Shown: positions 9,108 to 19,685 of the stretch, in pieces
Layout of the letters: every line of letters begins with the position of its first letter
Position numbering within the stretch: the stretch's first letter is position 1
Assembly: GCF_022429625.1 (NCBI RefSeq)
Contig: NZ_CP092483.1
Location: forward strand, 2,170,001 to 2,234,000
Direction: 5' to 3'
Length of the DNA stretch: 64,000 nucleotides
From: Devosia lacusdianchii
GTDB lineage: Bacteria; Pseudomonadota; Alphaproteobacteria; Rhizobiales; Devosiaceae
Position numbers and translations under genes: made by a program
Notes under the pieces: generated by a model
Seen by the model: only the letters and a program-made list of their open reading frames with translations
Told to the model about the DNA's origin: nothing
The model's database searches: none

Positions 9108-10166
9108 CTAATAAACAACTATGTCGTTCAAACCAAGTTCACGCGCCATATCCAGTGCATCAACTCTTGAAACACCGGCCTTGAGATGCGTCAGGGTCAG
9201 CCGCGTCGCGGCGCGGCCATTGACAGTCACCTGCTCCTCGTCGACCGCACCCAGAAGGGCGAACTGCTCGGCGAGCGCGATGGCATTGGCCTGATCGCTG
9301 AAAATGCCGAGGCCAAGCTTGATGTCGCGCGCGTCGATATCGACCGACTGTACCCAATCATCGAGATCGTTGGTGCGGGTCGCCATGGCATTGACGGCGG
9401 CGTGCGCCGTGCCGATGGCGATATCCTGCTCCTCAGGCGTCGTATCGGCATAGGAGAACAGGCCGCCAAAGAAATTGCCCGCCATATCGGCCAGGCTATT
9501 GGTGTTGTCATTGTAGGCGTAGCGCGTGTTGCTGCCGCCGCCGAAATCGGCCGGACCGGAATAGCTGGCCACCAGCATGCGCGTGTCGTCGCCTTCGAGC
9601 GGCGCCGGGCCCACATACTCGGCCTTGATCTGGGTGCTGCCGGCGTTGACGTAGCCGAGCATTTCGGCAGCGCGGTGCGACAGGTCCATGATGCGGCCCG
9701 GCATGTAAGGACCGCGATCATTGACGCGCACGATGACCGAGCGGCCATTTTCCTGATTGGTCACGCGGACATAGGACGGCAGTGGCAACGTCGGATGCGC
9801 GCCGGTGATGGCGTTGGCCGAGAAGATTTCACCATTGGCCGTGCGGCGGCCATGGAAGTCCGAGCCGTACCAGGAGGCTTCGCCCGTGGCGGCATAATCA
9901 GGCTGTTCGGCCGGCGTATAGACCCGACCGCGCACCGTGTAGGGCTTGCCCACCTGATAACGACCGCCGCCCTTGGGCGGATTGGGATTGGTGGTCACGC
10001 GCGGCGATACGCCGACACCATACTCGGAGGAGGAGAAGGCGGCGCGTTTGACGGTTGCGCCAAGGCCGCCGCCAGCGCAGGCAGCGATCATCGGCGCGAT
10101 CAGCGCGGCCAGGGCCAAAGAACGAACGGCGTGGCGCCACGTGGGGGTCAAGGGACTTGAACTCAT
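9108..10166 (-). CDS. rlpA: Septal ring lipoprotein RlpA (lytic transglycosylase family)
   Basis: RlpA-type protein that binds or cleaves denuded septal glycan. I chose the ATG at 10166, giving a lipoprotein signal that ends in the lipobox IAAC. An upstream start at 10214 would add 16 residues before the same signal and cannot be excluded. Domains: lipobox Cys near residue 30, double-psi beta-barrel domain around residues 85-190 (GEASWYGSDFHGRRTANGE, then VRVNDRGPYMPGRIMDLS with the conserved catalytic-type Asp), a low-complexity linker, and a C-terminal SPOR-like domain. The product is about 352 residues. It heads the set leading into the D,D-carboxypeptidase, so both envelope proteins may be made together. 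Confidence 0.92.
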   Translation of the reverse strand: MSSSPLTPTWRHAVRSLALAALIAPMIAACAGGGLGATVKRAAFSSSEYGVGVSPRVTTNPNPPKGGGRYQVGKPYTVRGRVYTPAEQPDYAATGEASWYGSDFHGRRTANGEIFSANAITGAHPTLPLPSYVRVTNQENGRSVIVRVNDRGPYMPGRIMDLSHRAAEMLGYVNAGSTQIKAEYVGPAPLEGDDTRMLVASYSGPADFGGGSNTRYAYNDNTNSLADMAGNFFGGLFSYADTTPEEQDIAIGTAHAAVNAMATRTNDLDDWVQSVDIDARDIKLGLGIFSDQANAIALAEQFALLGAVDEEQVTVNGRAATRLTLTHLKAGVSRVDALDMARELGLNDIVVY

Positions 10167-10316
10167 ACGCAATACAGGATCCGCGGGCACAATAACGCAC
10201 TCAGCCCGGCTCATCGCGCATGGAACGCCATTCTGGTTTAGGTGAGGTTAAGGGCAACAGACTGTTAGCATTGAGCGCCGCATTTGCAGCGAATAAGAGG
10301 AATAGAGTACTGCGAT

Positions 10317-10370
10317 CGGGCATAGCCCTTATGGCCTTCCCGCCTAAAATCACTCCACTGGAGTGATTTT
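10317..10370 (+). repeat. Intergenic hairpin element, copy B
   Basis: Second copy of the element at 7836-7888, here between divergent rlpA and metH. It starts CGGGCATAGCC and ends in a near-perfect 25-base palindrome: AAAATCACTCCA at 10346-10357, one central base, TGGAGTGATTTT at 10359-10370. The stem is longer than in copy A. Confidence 0.7.
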
Positions 10371-10390
10371 GCCTTCGGCCGGCGAGAAGC

Positions 10391-10422
10391 TTGCGCATTT
10401 GCTGATATAAAGATATCTTTAT
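10391..10422 (+). promoter_or_regulatory. Candidate metH promoter with a 16-bp palindromic operator
   Basis: A perfect 16-bp palindrome, ATAAAGATATCTTTAT, occupies 10407-10422, 48 bases before the metH ATG. A possible -35 TTGCGC at 10391-10396 is 17 bases from TATCTT at 10414-10419, so the palindrome would cover the -10 box and could repress. ArsR-type SahR regulators of methionine-cycle genes use AT-rich palindromes of this kind. Assigning this one to SahR is inference. Confidence 0.5.
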
Positions 10423-10424
10423 GT

Positions 10425-10441
10425 GATCGGTTTTCCCGATC
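10425..10441 (+). other. Small hairpin in the metH leader
   Basis: Arms GATCGG (10425-10430) and CCGATC (10436-10441) enclose a five-base loop just downstream of the candidate operator. It would lie in the 5' untranslated RNA. It does not resemble a known SAM or SAH riboswitch that I can recognise. Confidence 0.3.
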
Positions 10442-10469
10442 GCATTCTGATCGAACAGGCAGGACGGCG

Positions 10470-13400
10470 ATGAGCCCCACTGAGAATCAAGCCCAACAGA
10501 CGCCCCATATCCCCGACTGGAACGAAGTCCGTTCCGCATTGGCCCAGGCAGCGAGTGAGCGCATCCTGATCCTCGACGGCGCCATGGGCACCATGATCCA
10601 GCGGCTCAAGCTCGGCGAGGAGAACTTCCGGGGCGAGCGCTTCAAGGATTGGAAGCTGCCGCTGCAGGGCAATAACGACCTGCTGGTGCTGACCGAGCCC
10701 AAGCGGATCGAGGACATTCATTACGAGTACTACATGGCCGGCGCCGATATCGCCGAGACCAACACGTTCTCGGCCACCTCGGTGGCGCAGGCCGATTATG
10801 CCTGCGAAAGCGCGGTCTACGACATCAACTATCAGGGCGTGGTCGTGGCGCGGCGCGCAGCGCTGCGCGCTGAGGCCACGGACGGCCGTCGCCGCTATGT
10901 CGCCGGCGCGCTTGGACCCACGAACAAGACGTCGTCCATGTCAACCGACGTCAACAGCCCTGGCCACCGCGCCATCACCTTCGACGAACTGGTCATCGCT
11001 TATGGCGAGGCCATCCGCGGGCTGGTGGATGCCGGCGCCGACCTGCTGCTATTCGAGACCATCACCGACACGCTCAACACCAAGGCTGGCATCTTCGCGG
11101 CCCAGCGTCTGTTTGAGGAACGCGGCATCGACGTGCCGATCATGATCTCGGGCACGATCACCGATCTTTCCGGCCGCACGCTGTCCGGCCAGACGCCGAC
11201 GGCGTTCTGGTATTCCGTGCGCCATGCCAATCCGCTGACCATCGGGCTGAACTGCGCCCTGGGCGCCGACCTGATGCGCGACCACATCGCCGAGCTCTCA
11301 GGCGTGGCGGATACCTTCATCTGCGCCTACCCCAATGCCGGCCTGCCCAACGAATTCGGCGGCTATGACGAGACGCCGGAATCGATGGCGTCGCAGTTGG
11401 AAACCTTCGCCAGCGAAGGCCTGCTCAACATCGTCGGCGGCTGCTGCGGCTCGACGCCCGACCATATCCGCGCCATCGCCGAGGTCGCGGCCAAGTATCC
11501 GCCGCGCGTGGTTCCCGAGGTCGAGCGTCTGCTGCGCCTTTCCGGCCTCGAAGGCTTCACGCTAACGCCGGAAATCCCGTTCGTGAACGTGGGCGAGCGG
11601 ACCAACGTCACCGGCTCGGCCCGTTTCCGCAAGCTGATCACGGCGGGCGACTATACCGCCGCGCTCGATGTGGCCCGCGACCAGGTGGCCAATGGCGCCC
11701 AGGTCATCGACATCAACATGGACGAGGGGCTGATCGACAGTAAGCAGGTGATGATCGATTACCTCAACCTGCTGGCCGCCGAACCCGACATCGCCAAAGT
11801 GCCGCTGATGATCGACAGTTCCAAGTGGGAGGTGATCGAGGCGGGCCTGAAGTGCGTTCAGGGCAAGGCGTTGGTCAACTCGATTTCGATGAAGGAGGGC
11901 GAAGAAGCCTTCCTGCATCACGCCCGTCTCGTGCGCGCCTATGGCGCCGCCGTTGTCGTGATGGCCTTTGACGAGCAGGGCCAGGCCGATACGCTGGAGC
12001 GCAAGGTCGAGATCTGCACGCGCGCCTACAAGCTCCTCACCGAAAAGGTTGGCTTCCCGCCGGAAGACATTGTTTTTGATCCCAATGTCTTCGCCGTTGC
12101 CACCGGCATCGAAGAGCATAACGGCTATGGCGTGGCCTTCATCGAGGCGACCAAGCAGATCACCGACACCCTGCCCCATGTCCACATTTCGGGCGGCATC
12201 TCGAACCTCAGCTTCTCGTTCCGCGGCAACGAGCCGGTGCGCGAGGCGATGCACGCCGTGTTCCTCTACTACGCCATCCAGAACGGCATGGACATGGGCA
12301 TCGTCAATGCCGGCCAGCTTGCGGTCTACGAGTCCATCGATCCGGAACTGCGCGACGCCTGCGAGGACGTGATCCTCAACCGCCGGCCAGACGCCACCGA
12401 CCGGCTGCTCGAACTGGCGGAACGCTATCGCGGTACGGCCGGCAAGGAAGTCGCCGGTAAGGATTTGAGCTGGCGCGAAAAGTCGGTCGAAGACCGCATC
12501 GCCCACGCGCTGGTCAACGGCATCACTGAGTATATCGACGCCGATACCGATGAGGCCCGCCTCAAGTCGGCGCGACCGCTGCATGTGATCGAAGGCCCGC
12601 TGATGGCCGGCATGAGCATCGTTGGCGACCTGTTCGGCTCGGGCAAGATGTTCCTGCCACAGGTGGTGAAATCGGCCCGCGTGATGAAGCAGGCCGTGGC
12701 CCTGCTGCTGCCTTATATGGAAGCCGAGAAGAATGCTGATGGCAACGCCGCAGGCCGCCAGAGCGCTGGCAAGGTGCTGATGGCCACGGTCAAGGGCGAT
12801 GTGCACGATATTGGCAAGAACATCGTCGGCGTCGTGCTGAGTTGCAACAATTACGAGATCATCGATCTCGGGGTGATGGTGCCGACCGCCAAGATCCTGG
12901 AAACGGCCAAGCGCGAGAAAGTCGACATTATCGGCCTTTCCGGGCTGATCACGCCGTCGCTGGACGAGATGGTGCATGTGGCAGCCGAAATGGAGCGCGA
13001 AGGCTTCGACATCCCGCTGCTGATCGGCGGCGCCACCACCAGCCGCGTGCACACAGCGGTCAAGATCCACCCGCGCTACGAGCGCGGCCAGACTGTCTAT
13101 GTCAACGACGCCAGCCGCGCCGTAGGTGTGGTCGGCAACTTGCTGTCTGCTGACACCAAGGTCAGCTTCATCGAGGACATCCGCGCCGAATATGCCAAAG
13201 CTGCGGCGGCGCATCTGCGCGCCGAGGACGAAAAGCAGCGCATTCCGCTGGCCAAGGCCCGTGCCAATGCCTTCAAGGCGGACTGGGAGGGCTACACCCC
13301 GCCCAAGCCGTCCTTCCTTGGCACCAAGGTGTTCGAGGACTTCGACCTGGCGGAACTGGCCGAGTTCATCGACTGGACGCCATTCTTCCAGACCTGGGAG

Positions 13401-14243
13401 CTCAAGGGCCGCTATCCGGCTATCCTCGAGGACGAGCGCCAGGGCGAGGCTGCGCGGCAGCTCTTTGCCGACGCCAAGCGCATGCTCGCCCAGATCATCG
13501 ACGAAACGTGGTTCAAGCCGCGCGCCGTGGTGGGCTTCTGGCCGGCCAATGCCGTGGGCGACGACATCCGGCTCTACACTAACGAAGGTCGTGCCGAGGA
13601 ACTGGCGACGCTGTTCACACTTCGCCAGCAGCTCACCAAACGCGACGGCAAGCCCAACATGGCGCTGAGCGATTTTGTTGCACCATCAGACAGCGGCAAG
13701 CCCGACTATATGGGCGGTTTCGTCGTCACCGCGGGTATCGAGGAAGTGGCGATCGCCGAGCGGTTCGAGAAGCAGAATGACGACTACTCATCCATTCTGG
13801 TGAAAGCCTTGGCCGACCGCTTCGCCGAGGCCATGGCGGAGTTTATGCACCTGCGCGTCCGCAAGGAGTTCTGGGGCTACGCCGCCGATGAGAACCTGAG
13901 CAACGACGAGCTGTTGCAGGAAACCTATCGCGGCATTCGCCCGGCTCCCGGCTACCCCGCGCAACCGGACCATACCGAGAAAACGACGCTGTTCCGCCTG
14001 CTCGACGCCGAAAAGAACGCCGGCGTAACGCTGACCGAGAGCTACGCCATGTGGCCGGGGTCATCGGTTTCGGGCATCTACTTCTCGCATCCGGACGCCT
14101 ATTATTTCGGCGTGGCCAAGGTCGAGCGCGACCAGGTGATTGATTACGCCCAACGCAAGGGCATGAGCGTGGAGGCGGTCGAGCGCTGGCTCGGCCCGAT
14201 CCTCAACTACATTCCCGGCCCAGCTATCGTGGCGGCGGAGTGA
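10470..14243 (+). CDS. metH: Cobalamin-dependent methionine synthase
   Basis: Full-length B12-dependent methionine synthase of 1257 residues that transfers methyl from methyl-THF to homocysteine. Domains in order: homocysteine-binding barrel (about 1-340) with zinc cysteines in [11 protein letters not shown] and [12 protein letters not shown]; pterin-binding barrel (about 370-640, [19 protein letters not shown]); cobalamin cap and Rossmann domain with [14 protein letters not shown], which holds the cobalt-ligating His, and [13 protein letters not shown] (about 660-900); and the SAM-dependent reactivation domain ([12 protein letters not shown] and [15 protein letters not shown]). All four modules are intact. 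AGGA lies five bases before the ATG. No metF is adjacent, and folD lies nearby on the other strand. Confidence 0.98.
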   Translation: MSPTENQAQQTPHIPDWNEVRSALAQAASERILILDGAMGTMIQRLKLGEENFRGERFKDWKLPLQGNNDLLVLTEPKRIEDIHYEYYMAGADIAETNTFSATSVAQADYACESAVYDINYQGVVVARRAALRAEATDGRRRYVAGALGPTNKTSSMSTDVNSPGHRAITFDELVIAYGEAIRGLVDAGADLLLFETITDTLNTKAGIFAAQRLFEERGIDVPIMISGTITDLSGRTLSGQTPTAFWYSVRHANPLTIGLNCALGADLMRDHIAELSGVADTFICAYPNAGLPNEFGGYDETPESMASQLETFASEGLLNIVGGCCGSTPDHIRAIAEVAAKYPPRVVPEVERLLRLSGLEGFTLTPEIPFVNVGERTNVTGSARFRKLITAGDYTAALDVARDQVANGAQVIDINMDEGLIDSKQVMIDYLNLLAAEPDIAKVPLMIDSSKWEVIEAGLKCVQGKALVNSISMKEGEEAFLHHARLVRAYGAAVVVMAFDEQGQADTLERKVEICTRAYKLLTEKVGFPPEDIVFDPNVFAVATGIEEHNGYGVAFIEATKQITDTLPHVHISGGISNLSFSFRGNEPVREAMHAVFLYYAIQNGMDMGIVNAGQLAVYESIDPELRDACEDVILNRRPDATDRLLELAERYRGTAGKEVAGKDLSWREKSVEDRIAHALVNGITEYIDADTDEARLKSARPLHVIEGPLMAGMSIVGDLFGSGKMFLPQVVKSARVMKQAVALLLPYMEAEKNADGNAAGRQSAGKVLMATVKGDVHDIGKNIVGVVLSCNNYEIIDLGVMVPTAKILETAKREKVDIIGLSGLITPSLDEMVHVAAEMEREGFDIPLLIGGATTSRVHTAVKIHPRYERGQTVYVNDASRAVGVVGNLLSADTKVSFIEDIRAEYAKAAAAHLRAEDEKQRIPLAKARANAFKADWEGYTPPKPSFLGTKVFEDFDLAELAEFIDWTPFFQTWELKGRYPAILEDERQGEAARQLFADAKRMLAQIIDETWFKPRAVVGFWPANAVGDDIRLYTNEGRAEELATLFTLRQQLTKRDGKPNMALSDFVAPSDSGKPDYMGGFVVTAGIEEVAIAERFEKQNDDYSSILVKALADRFAEAMAEFMHLRVRKEFWGYAADENLSNDELLQETYRGIRPAPGYPAQPDHTEKTTLFRLLDAEKNAGVTLTESYAMWPGSSVSGIYFSHPDAYYFGVAKVERDQVIDYAQRKGMSVEAVERWLGPILNYIPGPAIVAAE

Positions 14244-14247
14244 GATC

Positions 14248-14598
14248 ATGGGCCGCGTGGAACCCATCCCGGTGACGGTGGTGACGGAGCCCGGGCGGCT
14301 GTTGGCGCTGGACGCCGACACCGCCCTGCTTCGCCTGCCGGCCAATTCCGGACACGGCCACGAAGACGGCGCCCAGTGCATTGCCTGCGCCATGCGCACG
14401 GATGTGCGGGCGCTGCTTTACGACATGCTGGAAGGCGCCAAGCTGGGCCTGCGCCCGAGCTTCAAGAAGGTCGTGGTGGACGCGAGCGCGGTGCCGGATA
14501 AGGCCCAGGTGATCGCAGCGTTGACGGGCAAGCTACCGGCGCAGGCGTTGCGGGATCACACCGTGGCGCGGCTGTTTTATCTGGCTGGGGCGGCTTAG
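14248..14598 (+). CDS. P-loop-less CobW/P47K-like mini-protein
   Basis: Small protein of 116 residues starting four bases after the metH stop, so cotranscribed with it. It looks like a shortened CobW/P47K (COG0523) GTPase domain. The opening IPVTVVT matches the strand before the family Walker A, but the following EPGRLLAL has lost GxxGxGK(S/T). A Cys pair in GAQCIACAMRTDVRALL corresponds to the metal-binding CxCC region. KKVVVDASAVPDKAQVI corresponds to the family VVIETTGxADP strand, and LRDHTVARLFYLAGA to the next segment, after which the protein ends. It cannot bind GTP in the usual way. A metal or accessory role beside a zinc and cobalamin enzyme is possible; a decayed paralogue is the alternative. 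Confidence 0.6.
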   Translation: MGRVEPIPVTVVTEPGRLLALDADTALLRLPANSGHGHEDGAQCIACAMRTDVRALLYDMLEGAKLGLRPSFKKVVVDASAVPDKAQVIAALTGKLPAQALRDHTVARLFYLAGAA

Positions 14599-14615
14599 CC
14601 GGCCCCCCACGATCC

Positions 14616-14649
14616 CGGTGTCATCCCGGTGCAGGCCGGAATGACACCG
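14616..14649. repeat. Extragenic palindrome (CCGG/GACACC type)
   Basis: Arms CGGTGTCATCCCGG (14616-14629) and CCGGAATGACACCG (14636-14649) form a stem with one mismatch between two convergent genes. It has the same core as elements near 18.1 and 23.1 kb. There is no T-tract. Confidence 0.65.
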
Positions 14650-14670
14650 AGCATGTAAATAGTGGTGACC

Positions 14671-15219
14671 CTACCCCTCGAACCGCACCAGTGGCGTATC
14701 CGTGCGCAGATATAGCGGGTGCTTGGGCGAGCCATCGCCATTGGTGCCGAAGCACCACATCTCGATACAGTCGGACCGTAGTGCCTCAACGAGGGCCTTG
14801 CCGGCAGGCGCCAGCGCCTTGTTGAGCTTGCCGTGGCACACCACCACCAGAGATGCCGCTTTGGCGGCCCGGCGGATCGTGGGCAGATTCTCGCTGGAAA
14901 CAGCCGCTACGCCCGGCGCCAGCAGCATTTTTGGATCGGTCGCGCGATAATCGCCGACATTGGCTTTGACCATGGCCGAGAAACCCTCACGATTTGCAAA
15001 GGTCCATTCGCGGGCGCAGGTGGGGTCGTTGACTGTCGCGTCGGCGGTCGACGGGTTCATGCCGATAAACATAATGTAGCGATCGGGAAAGGTGTCCCCG
15101 GTCCAGCGCCGCATGAGCTGGCGGTAGCGCCCGTCGGCGCTGAACGTGGCGTCGCCCTTGACGCCCGGCATCAGCGCCAGGCGCACCTTACCGCCCGGAT
15201 CGTGGCTGGCTGCACTCAC
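14671..15219 (-). CDS. DUF1643 domain protein
   Basis: Uncharacterised protein of 182 residues matching the DUF1643 family. Typical features are [11 protein letters not shown], the [19 protein letters not shown] signature near residue 55, [25 protein letters not shown], and [13 protein letters not shown]. The function is unknown; the family occurs widely as a single-domain protein in bacteria and phages. It starts with GTG in a GTGA overlap with the folD stop, so it is translationally coupled to folD. No signal peptide is present. Confidence 0.85.
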   Translation of the reverse strand: MSAASHDPGGKVRLALMPGVKGDATFSADGRYRQLMRRWTGDTFPDRYIMFIGMNPSTADATVNDPTCAREWTFANREGFSAMVKANVGDYRATDPKMLLAPGVAAVSSENLPTIRRAAKAASLVVVCHGKLNKALAPAGKALVEALRSDCIEMWCFGTNGDGSPKHPLYLRTDTPLVRFEG

Positions 15220-16118
15220 GCCGTCAGATCGCTGGGTGGGACCAGGCCATTGATGAGCGAGGCCGTAGTGACGGTATTGGCGAGGAGACAGGCAATGGTC
15301 ATCGGGCCAACACCACCTGGCACCGGCGTAATCGCCCCGGCGACGTCCTTGGCCGAGGCAAAGTGCACGTCACCCAGCAGGCGCGTCTTGCCCTCGCCAC
15401 GCTCCGGCGCATCGATGCGGTTGATGCCGACATCGATCACCGTTGCGCCCGGCTTGATCCAATCGCCCTTGATCATTTCAGGGCGGCCGACAGCGGCAAT
15501 GACGATATCGGCCTGCCGGACCATGCCGGCCAGATCGCGCGTGCGCGAATGCGCCATGGTCACGGTGCAATTCTCGCGCAGCAGAAGCTGCGCCATCGGC
15601 TTGCCAACGAGATTGGAACGGCCGACCACCACCGCGTGCAGGCCCGACAGGTCGCCCAGCGTATCGCGCAGCAGCATCAGGCACCCCAAGGGCGTGCACG
15701 AGACCGGCCCCGACAGGCCGATCGCCAGCTTGCCGACGCTCGCCGGCGTGAAGCAATCCACGTCCTTGTCAGGCGAGATGGTCTCGATGATCTTCAGCGG
15801 ATCGATCTGCTTCGGCACCGGCAACTGCACCAGGATGCCGTGGATCGCCGGATCGGCATTGAGCTTTTCGACCAGCGCCAGCACCTCGGTCTCACTGGCC
15901 GTTTCCGGCAACTCGTACTTTTCCGAGTGCATGCCGAGTTCCACGGTCTGCTTGGCCTTTTGCGCCACGTAGACCTGGCTGCCCGGATCATGCCCGACGA
16001 TCACCACGGCCAGCCCCGGCGTAATGCCATGCTCGGTTTTGAGGCGCGCCACATGGCCGGCAATACGGCCCCGCAGACCCTCGGCAAAGCTCTTGCCGTC
16101 AATGATCTTAGCCGTCAT
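15216..16118 (-). CDS. folD: Bifunctional methylene-THF dehydrogenase/methenyl-THF cyclohydrolase
   Basis: FolD interconverts methylene-, methenyl- and formyl-THF using NADP, 300 residues. I chose the ATG at 16118 because GGAGG sits six bases upstream and the protein then begins [16 protein letters not shown]. Signatures: [17 protein letters not shown] (catalytic Lys region), [22 protein letters not shown], and the dinucleotide motif [17 protein letters not shown]. The closing [18 protein letters not shown] is complete. A DUF1643 gene is coupled at its 3' end. With metH nearby, this stretch is rich in one-carbon functions. The upstream 450 bases hold a terminator-like hairpin on the same strand. 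Confidence 0.96.
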   Translation of the reverse strand: MTAKIIDGKSFAEGLRGRIAGHVARLKTEHGITPGLAVVIVGHDPGSQVYVAQKAKQTVELGMHSEKYELPETASETEVLALVEKLNADPAIHGILVQLPVPKQIDPLKIIETISPDKDVDCFTPASVGKLAIGLSGPVSCTPLGCLMLLRDTLGDLSGLHAVVVGRSNLVGKPMAQLLLRENCTVTMAHSRTRDLAGMVRQADIVIAAVGRPEMIKGDWIKPGATVIDVGINRIDAPERGEGKTRLLGDVHFASAKDVAGAITPVPGGVGPMTIACLLANTVTTASLINGLVPPSDLTA

Positions 16119-16567
16119 GGGACCTCCATCTGGAATGTGATGATCGCGTGTGCCTGCCGCGCGCCGCAGCAATAGAAAACCCCGCCGTGTTCGTCTATCG
16201 TTTTGACGCCGCCTGCGGCTGATCGCACAATAGAAAGGGCCGCAGCGACATCTCTGCCACTGCGGCCCTGGGAATGCCGGCCTACCGCGCTGTTGAGGGC
16301 TTGGGGGACAAGCGGCCGGCGCAGCACTCCTCGCTCACCGGTTTGCATGGGTCGCTTGCCGTGCCAGTGAACTTGGCTATCAAGATGGTATCGAATTGCG
16401 GCAATAAAAGAGGCCATCACCACGATGTGAAATTGGCCCGTGGAGGACCGCACAGTTGAAGCACCGTCGAGAAGCTGTCATTTGAAAAGGCTAGACCGCT
16501 GCCGGATATGCAGCGCGATTCCGCACACGGCTGGCTCAATCCGGAGCCAGCGATCTGAAAGAGCAAC
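16119..16567. other. Intergenic region between divergent folD and amn
   Basis: About 450 bases with no supportable gene. An open frame on the minus strand (16115-16453) shows no recognisable family and ends at the folD start, so I leave it out. The main structure is the hairpin at 16236-16269. The right-hand half should hold the amn promoter; I could not pick out a convincing -35/-10 pair. Confidence 0.5.
16236..16269 (-). terminator. Terminator-like hairpin upstream of folD
   Basis: Perfect 10-bp arms AGGGCCGCAG (16236-16245) and CTGCGGCCCT (16260-16269) enclose a 14-base loop. Read on the minus strand, the stem is followed by TTTCTATT, which resembles an intrinsic terminator. No minus-strand gene precedes it, so it may end a small RNA or act as an attenuator in the folD leader. 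Confidence 0.4.
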
Positions 16568-18043
16568 ATGACCACGATCAGCCCGCCCCGCCTCGACAAA
16601 CGATCCTTTACCGATCCAGAGGAAGCGTGGGCGTATCTGGCCGAGCTCTATCATCGCAATACCGGCTTCATTCGCGGACACCTCGCCGATCTGGCCAAGG
16701 GCATCATTCCTGAGGGGCGGGTGCGGGCCTGCTACCCACAGATCGAAGTGCGCTCCACCAGCTACAGCCGGCACGAGAGCACCCTGCCCTATGGTTTCTT
16801 GCACACCCCGGGGCTCTATCGCACGACGGTGACTGCGCCGGACCTGTTCAAGGGGTATTTCCAGGAGCAATTCACCGTCATTCTGCGCAATCATGGCGGC
16901 ACGATCGACATCACCGAGTCCGATACGCCGATCCCGCTGCATTTCGCGGTCAATCCGAGTGAGCGGATCGACGGCGAGGCGCTGAATGCCCTGAACATCC
17001 CGCTGCGCGACATGTTCGACGCGCCGGACCTGGGCAATACCGACGACGAAATCGCCAACGGCACCTTCGTTCCGCCCAAGGGTGGGCCCTACCCGCTATC
17101 GGCCTTCACCGCGCCGCGCGTGGATTACTCGCTGTTCCGGCTCAGCCACTATACCGGCACCGACGCGGGGCATTTCCAGAATTTCGTGATCTTCACCAAC
17201 TACGCCTTCTACATCGACGAGTTCTGCCGCGTGGCCAAGGAGTACATGCGCTCGGGCCATGCGCATTACGATAGCTTCATCGAGCCGGGCAACGTGGTGA
17301 CCGACAACATGCTCAAGGGCGGCAATGTCGCCGGCACGGCGCCGGTGCGTGCGCCGCAAATGCCAGCCTATCACCTGACGGCCGATCGCGGCCGCGGCAT
17401 CACCATGGTCAATATCGGCGTCGGCCCATCCAACGCCAAAACCATCACCGACCACATCGCCGTGCTGCGCCCGCATGCCTGGATCATGCTTGGCCATTGC
17501 GCCGGCCTGCGCAACTCCCAGGAACTGGGCGACTATGTGCTGGCCCATGCCTATGTGCGCGAGGACCACGTGCTCGACGCCGACCTGCCGCTGACCGTGC
17601 CGGTGCCGGCTTTGGCCGAAGTGCAGGTGGCGTTGGAGCAGGCGGTGGAGGAGATCACCCAGACCGAGGGCATCGAGACCAAGAAGATCATGCGCACCGG
17701 CACGGTGGCAACCTTCGATAACCGCAATTGGGAATTGCGCGACCAGGCCGAAATCACCCAGCGGTTGAGCCAGTCGCGCGCGGTGGCGCTGGACATGGAA
17801 AGCGCCACGATTGCAGCGAACGGTTTCCGGTTCAGGGTGCCGTATGGCACCCTGCTCTGCGTCTCGGACAAGCCGCTGCATGGCGAGTTGAAGCTCCCCG
17901 GCATGGCCTCGGACTTCTACCGCACGCAGGTCAACCGGCATTTGCAGATCGGTCTGCGGGCGATGGAGATTCTGCGCGATCAACCGGCGGAGCGGCTGCA
18001 CTCGCGGAAGCTGCGCAGTTTTGCCGAGACGGCGTTCCAGTAA
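16568..18043 (+). CDS. amn: AMP nucleosidase
   Basis: AMP nucleosidase hydrolyses AMP to adenine and ribose 5-phosphate, controlling adenylate pools; 491 residues is the usual length. The N-terminal Amn-specific domain (about 1-180) is followed by a PNP/UDP-phosphorylase-like domain, with VNIGVGPSNAKTITDHIAVLRPHAW, MLGHCAGLRNSQELGDYVLAHAYVR and ALDMESATIAANGFRFRVPYGTLLCVSDKPLHGE as clear signatures; the last holds the nucleoside-binding Met-Glu and the catalytic Asp. No signal peptide. It stands alone, convergent with eno, with a shared terminator at 18184-18215. Confidence 0.95.
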   Translation: MTTISPPRLDKRSFTDPEEAWAYLAELYHRNTGFIRGHLADLAKGIIPEGRVRACYPQIEVRSTSYSRHESTLPYGFLHTPGLYRTTVTAPDLFKGYFQEQFTVILRNHGGTIDITESDTPIPLHFAVNPSERIDGEALNALNIPLRDMFDAPDLGNTDDEIANGTFVPPKGGPYPLSAFTAPRVDYSLFRLSHYTGTDAGHFQNFVIFTNYAFYIDEFCRVAKEYMRSGHAHYDSFIEPGNVVTDNMLKGGNVAGTAPVRAPQMPAYHLTADRGRGITMVNIGVGPSNAKTITDHIAVLRPHAWIMLGHCAGLRNSQELGDYVLAHAYVREDHVLDADLPLTVPVPALAEVQVALEQAVEEITQTEGIETKKIMRTGTVATFDNRNWELRDQAEITQRLSQSRAVALDMESATIAANGFRFRVPYGTLLCVSDKPLHGELKLPGMASDFYRTQVNRHLQIGLRAMEILRDQPAERLHSRKLRSFAETAFQ

Positions 18044-18065
18044 GCAAATCCCGCCTCCCGCGCGA

Positions 18066-18171
18066 TGTCATCCCGGCGAAGGCCGGGATCCATGCGGCGG
18101 AGCCTTCCACCAGCACTTGCGCCTGTGGCGGTATTCGGACTTGGATTCCGGCCTTCGCCGGAATGACACCG
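18066..18171. repeat. Extragenic palindrome pair between amn and eno
   Basis: Two CCGG-type hairpins in opposite orientation: TCATCCCGGCGAAGGCCGGG from 18069, and TTCCGGCCTTCGCCGGAATG ending near 18168. They are reverse complements of each other with few changes, so the whole segment can also fold as one long stem. No T-tract follows. Confidence 0.7.
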
Positions 18172-18183
18172 CGCTTGGACAAC

Positions 18184-18215
18184 AAAAAGCCCGGTGTCAC
18201 CACCGGGCTTTTTTT
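18184..18215. terminator. Bidirectional intrinsic terminator, amn/eno
   Basis: The stem GCCCGGTG/CACCGGGC (four-base loop) is flanked by AAAAA on the left and TTTTTTT on the right. It can end transcripts of amn on the plus strand and of eno on the minus strand, the two genes that converge here. Confidence 0.88.
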
Positions 18216-18232
18216 GCATTGATGCAACCCGC

Positions 18233-19543
<1,311 letters not shown>

Positions 19544-19685
19544 TTATGGGCCTCTCCTAGACGCGCCTTGTGACAAGGAAAAGAGGGCACCTCAAAAAAA
19601 TGACAGTTTGACCCGCCCACCGGCCGGATTGGGCTTGCTGGCAGCTCGTATTATCGTTCATACAGGGCCAGTTCTGGAGGAATCT

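Noticed and set aside
10381..10469. SAM or SAH riboswitch before metH
   Set aside because: The leader is short and shows only one small hairpin plus a DNA-type palindrome; no SAM-II, SAM-V or SAH riboswitch core is recognisable by eye.
11562..13214. Open frame of 550 codons antisense to metH
   Set aside because: It shadows the conserved pterin and cobalamin domains of metH. High GC leaves antisense frames free of stops; the translation matches no family and has no ribosome binding site that I trust.
16160..16420. 6S RNA upstream of folD
   Set aside because: The single terminal stem is terminator-like and the long double-stranded rod with a large central bulge expected of 6S RNA is not seen.
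16115..16453. Minus-strand open frame of 112 codons ending at the folD start
   Set aside because: It shows no family similarity and passes through the terminator-like hairpin. A structured leader explains the region better than a protein.
17096..18001. Open frame of about 300 codons antisense to amn
   Set aside because: Mirror frame of a well-conserved enzyme, with His- and Gly-rich composition typical of reverse codons.
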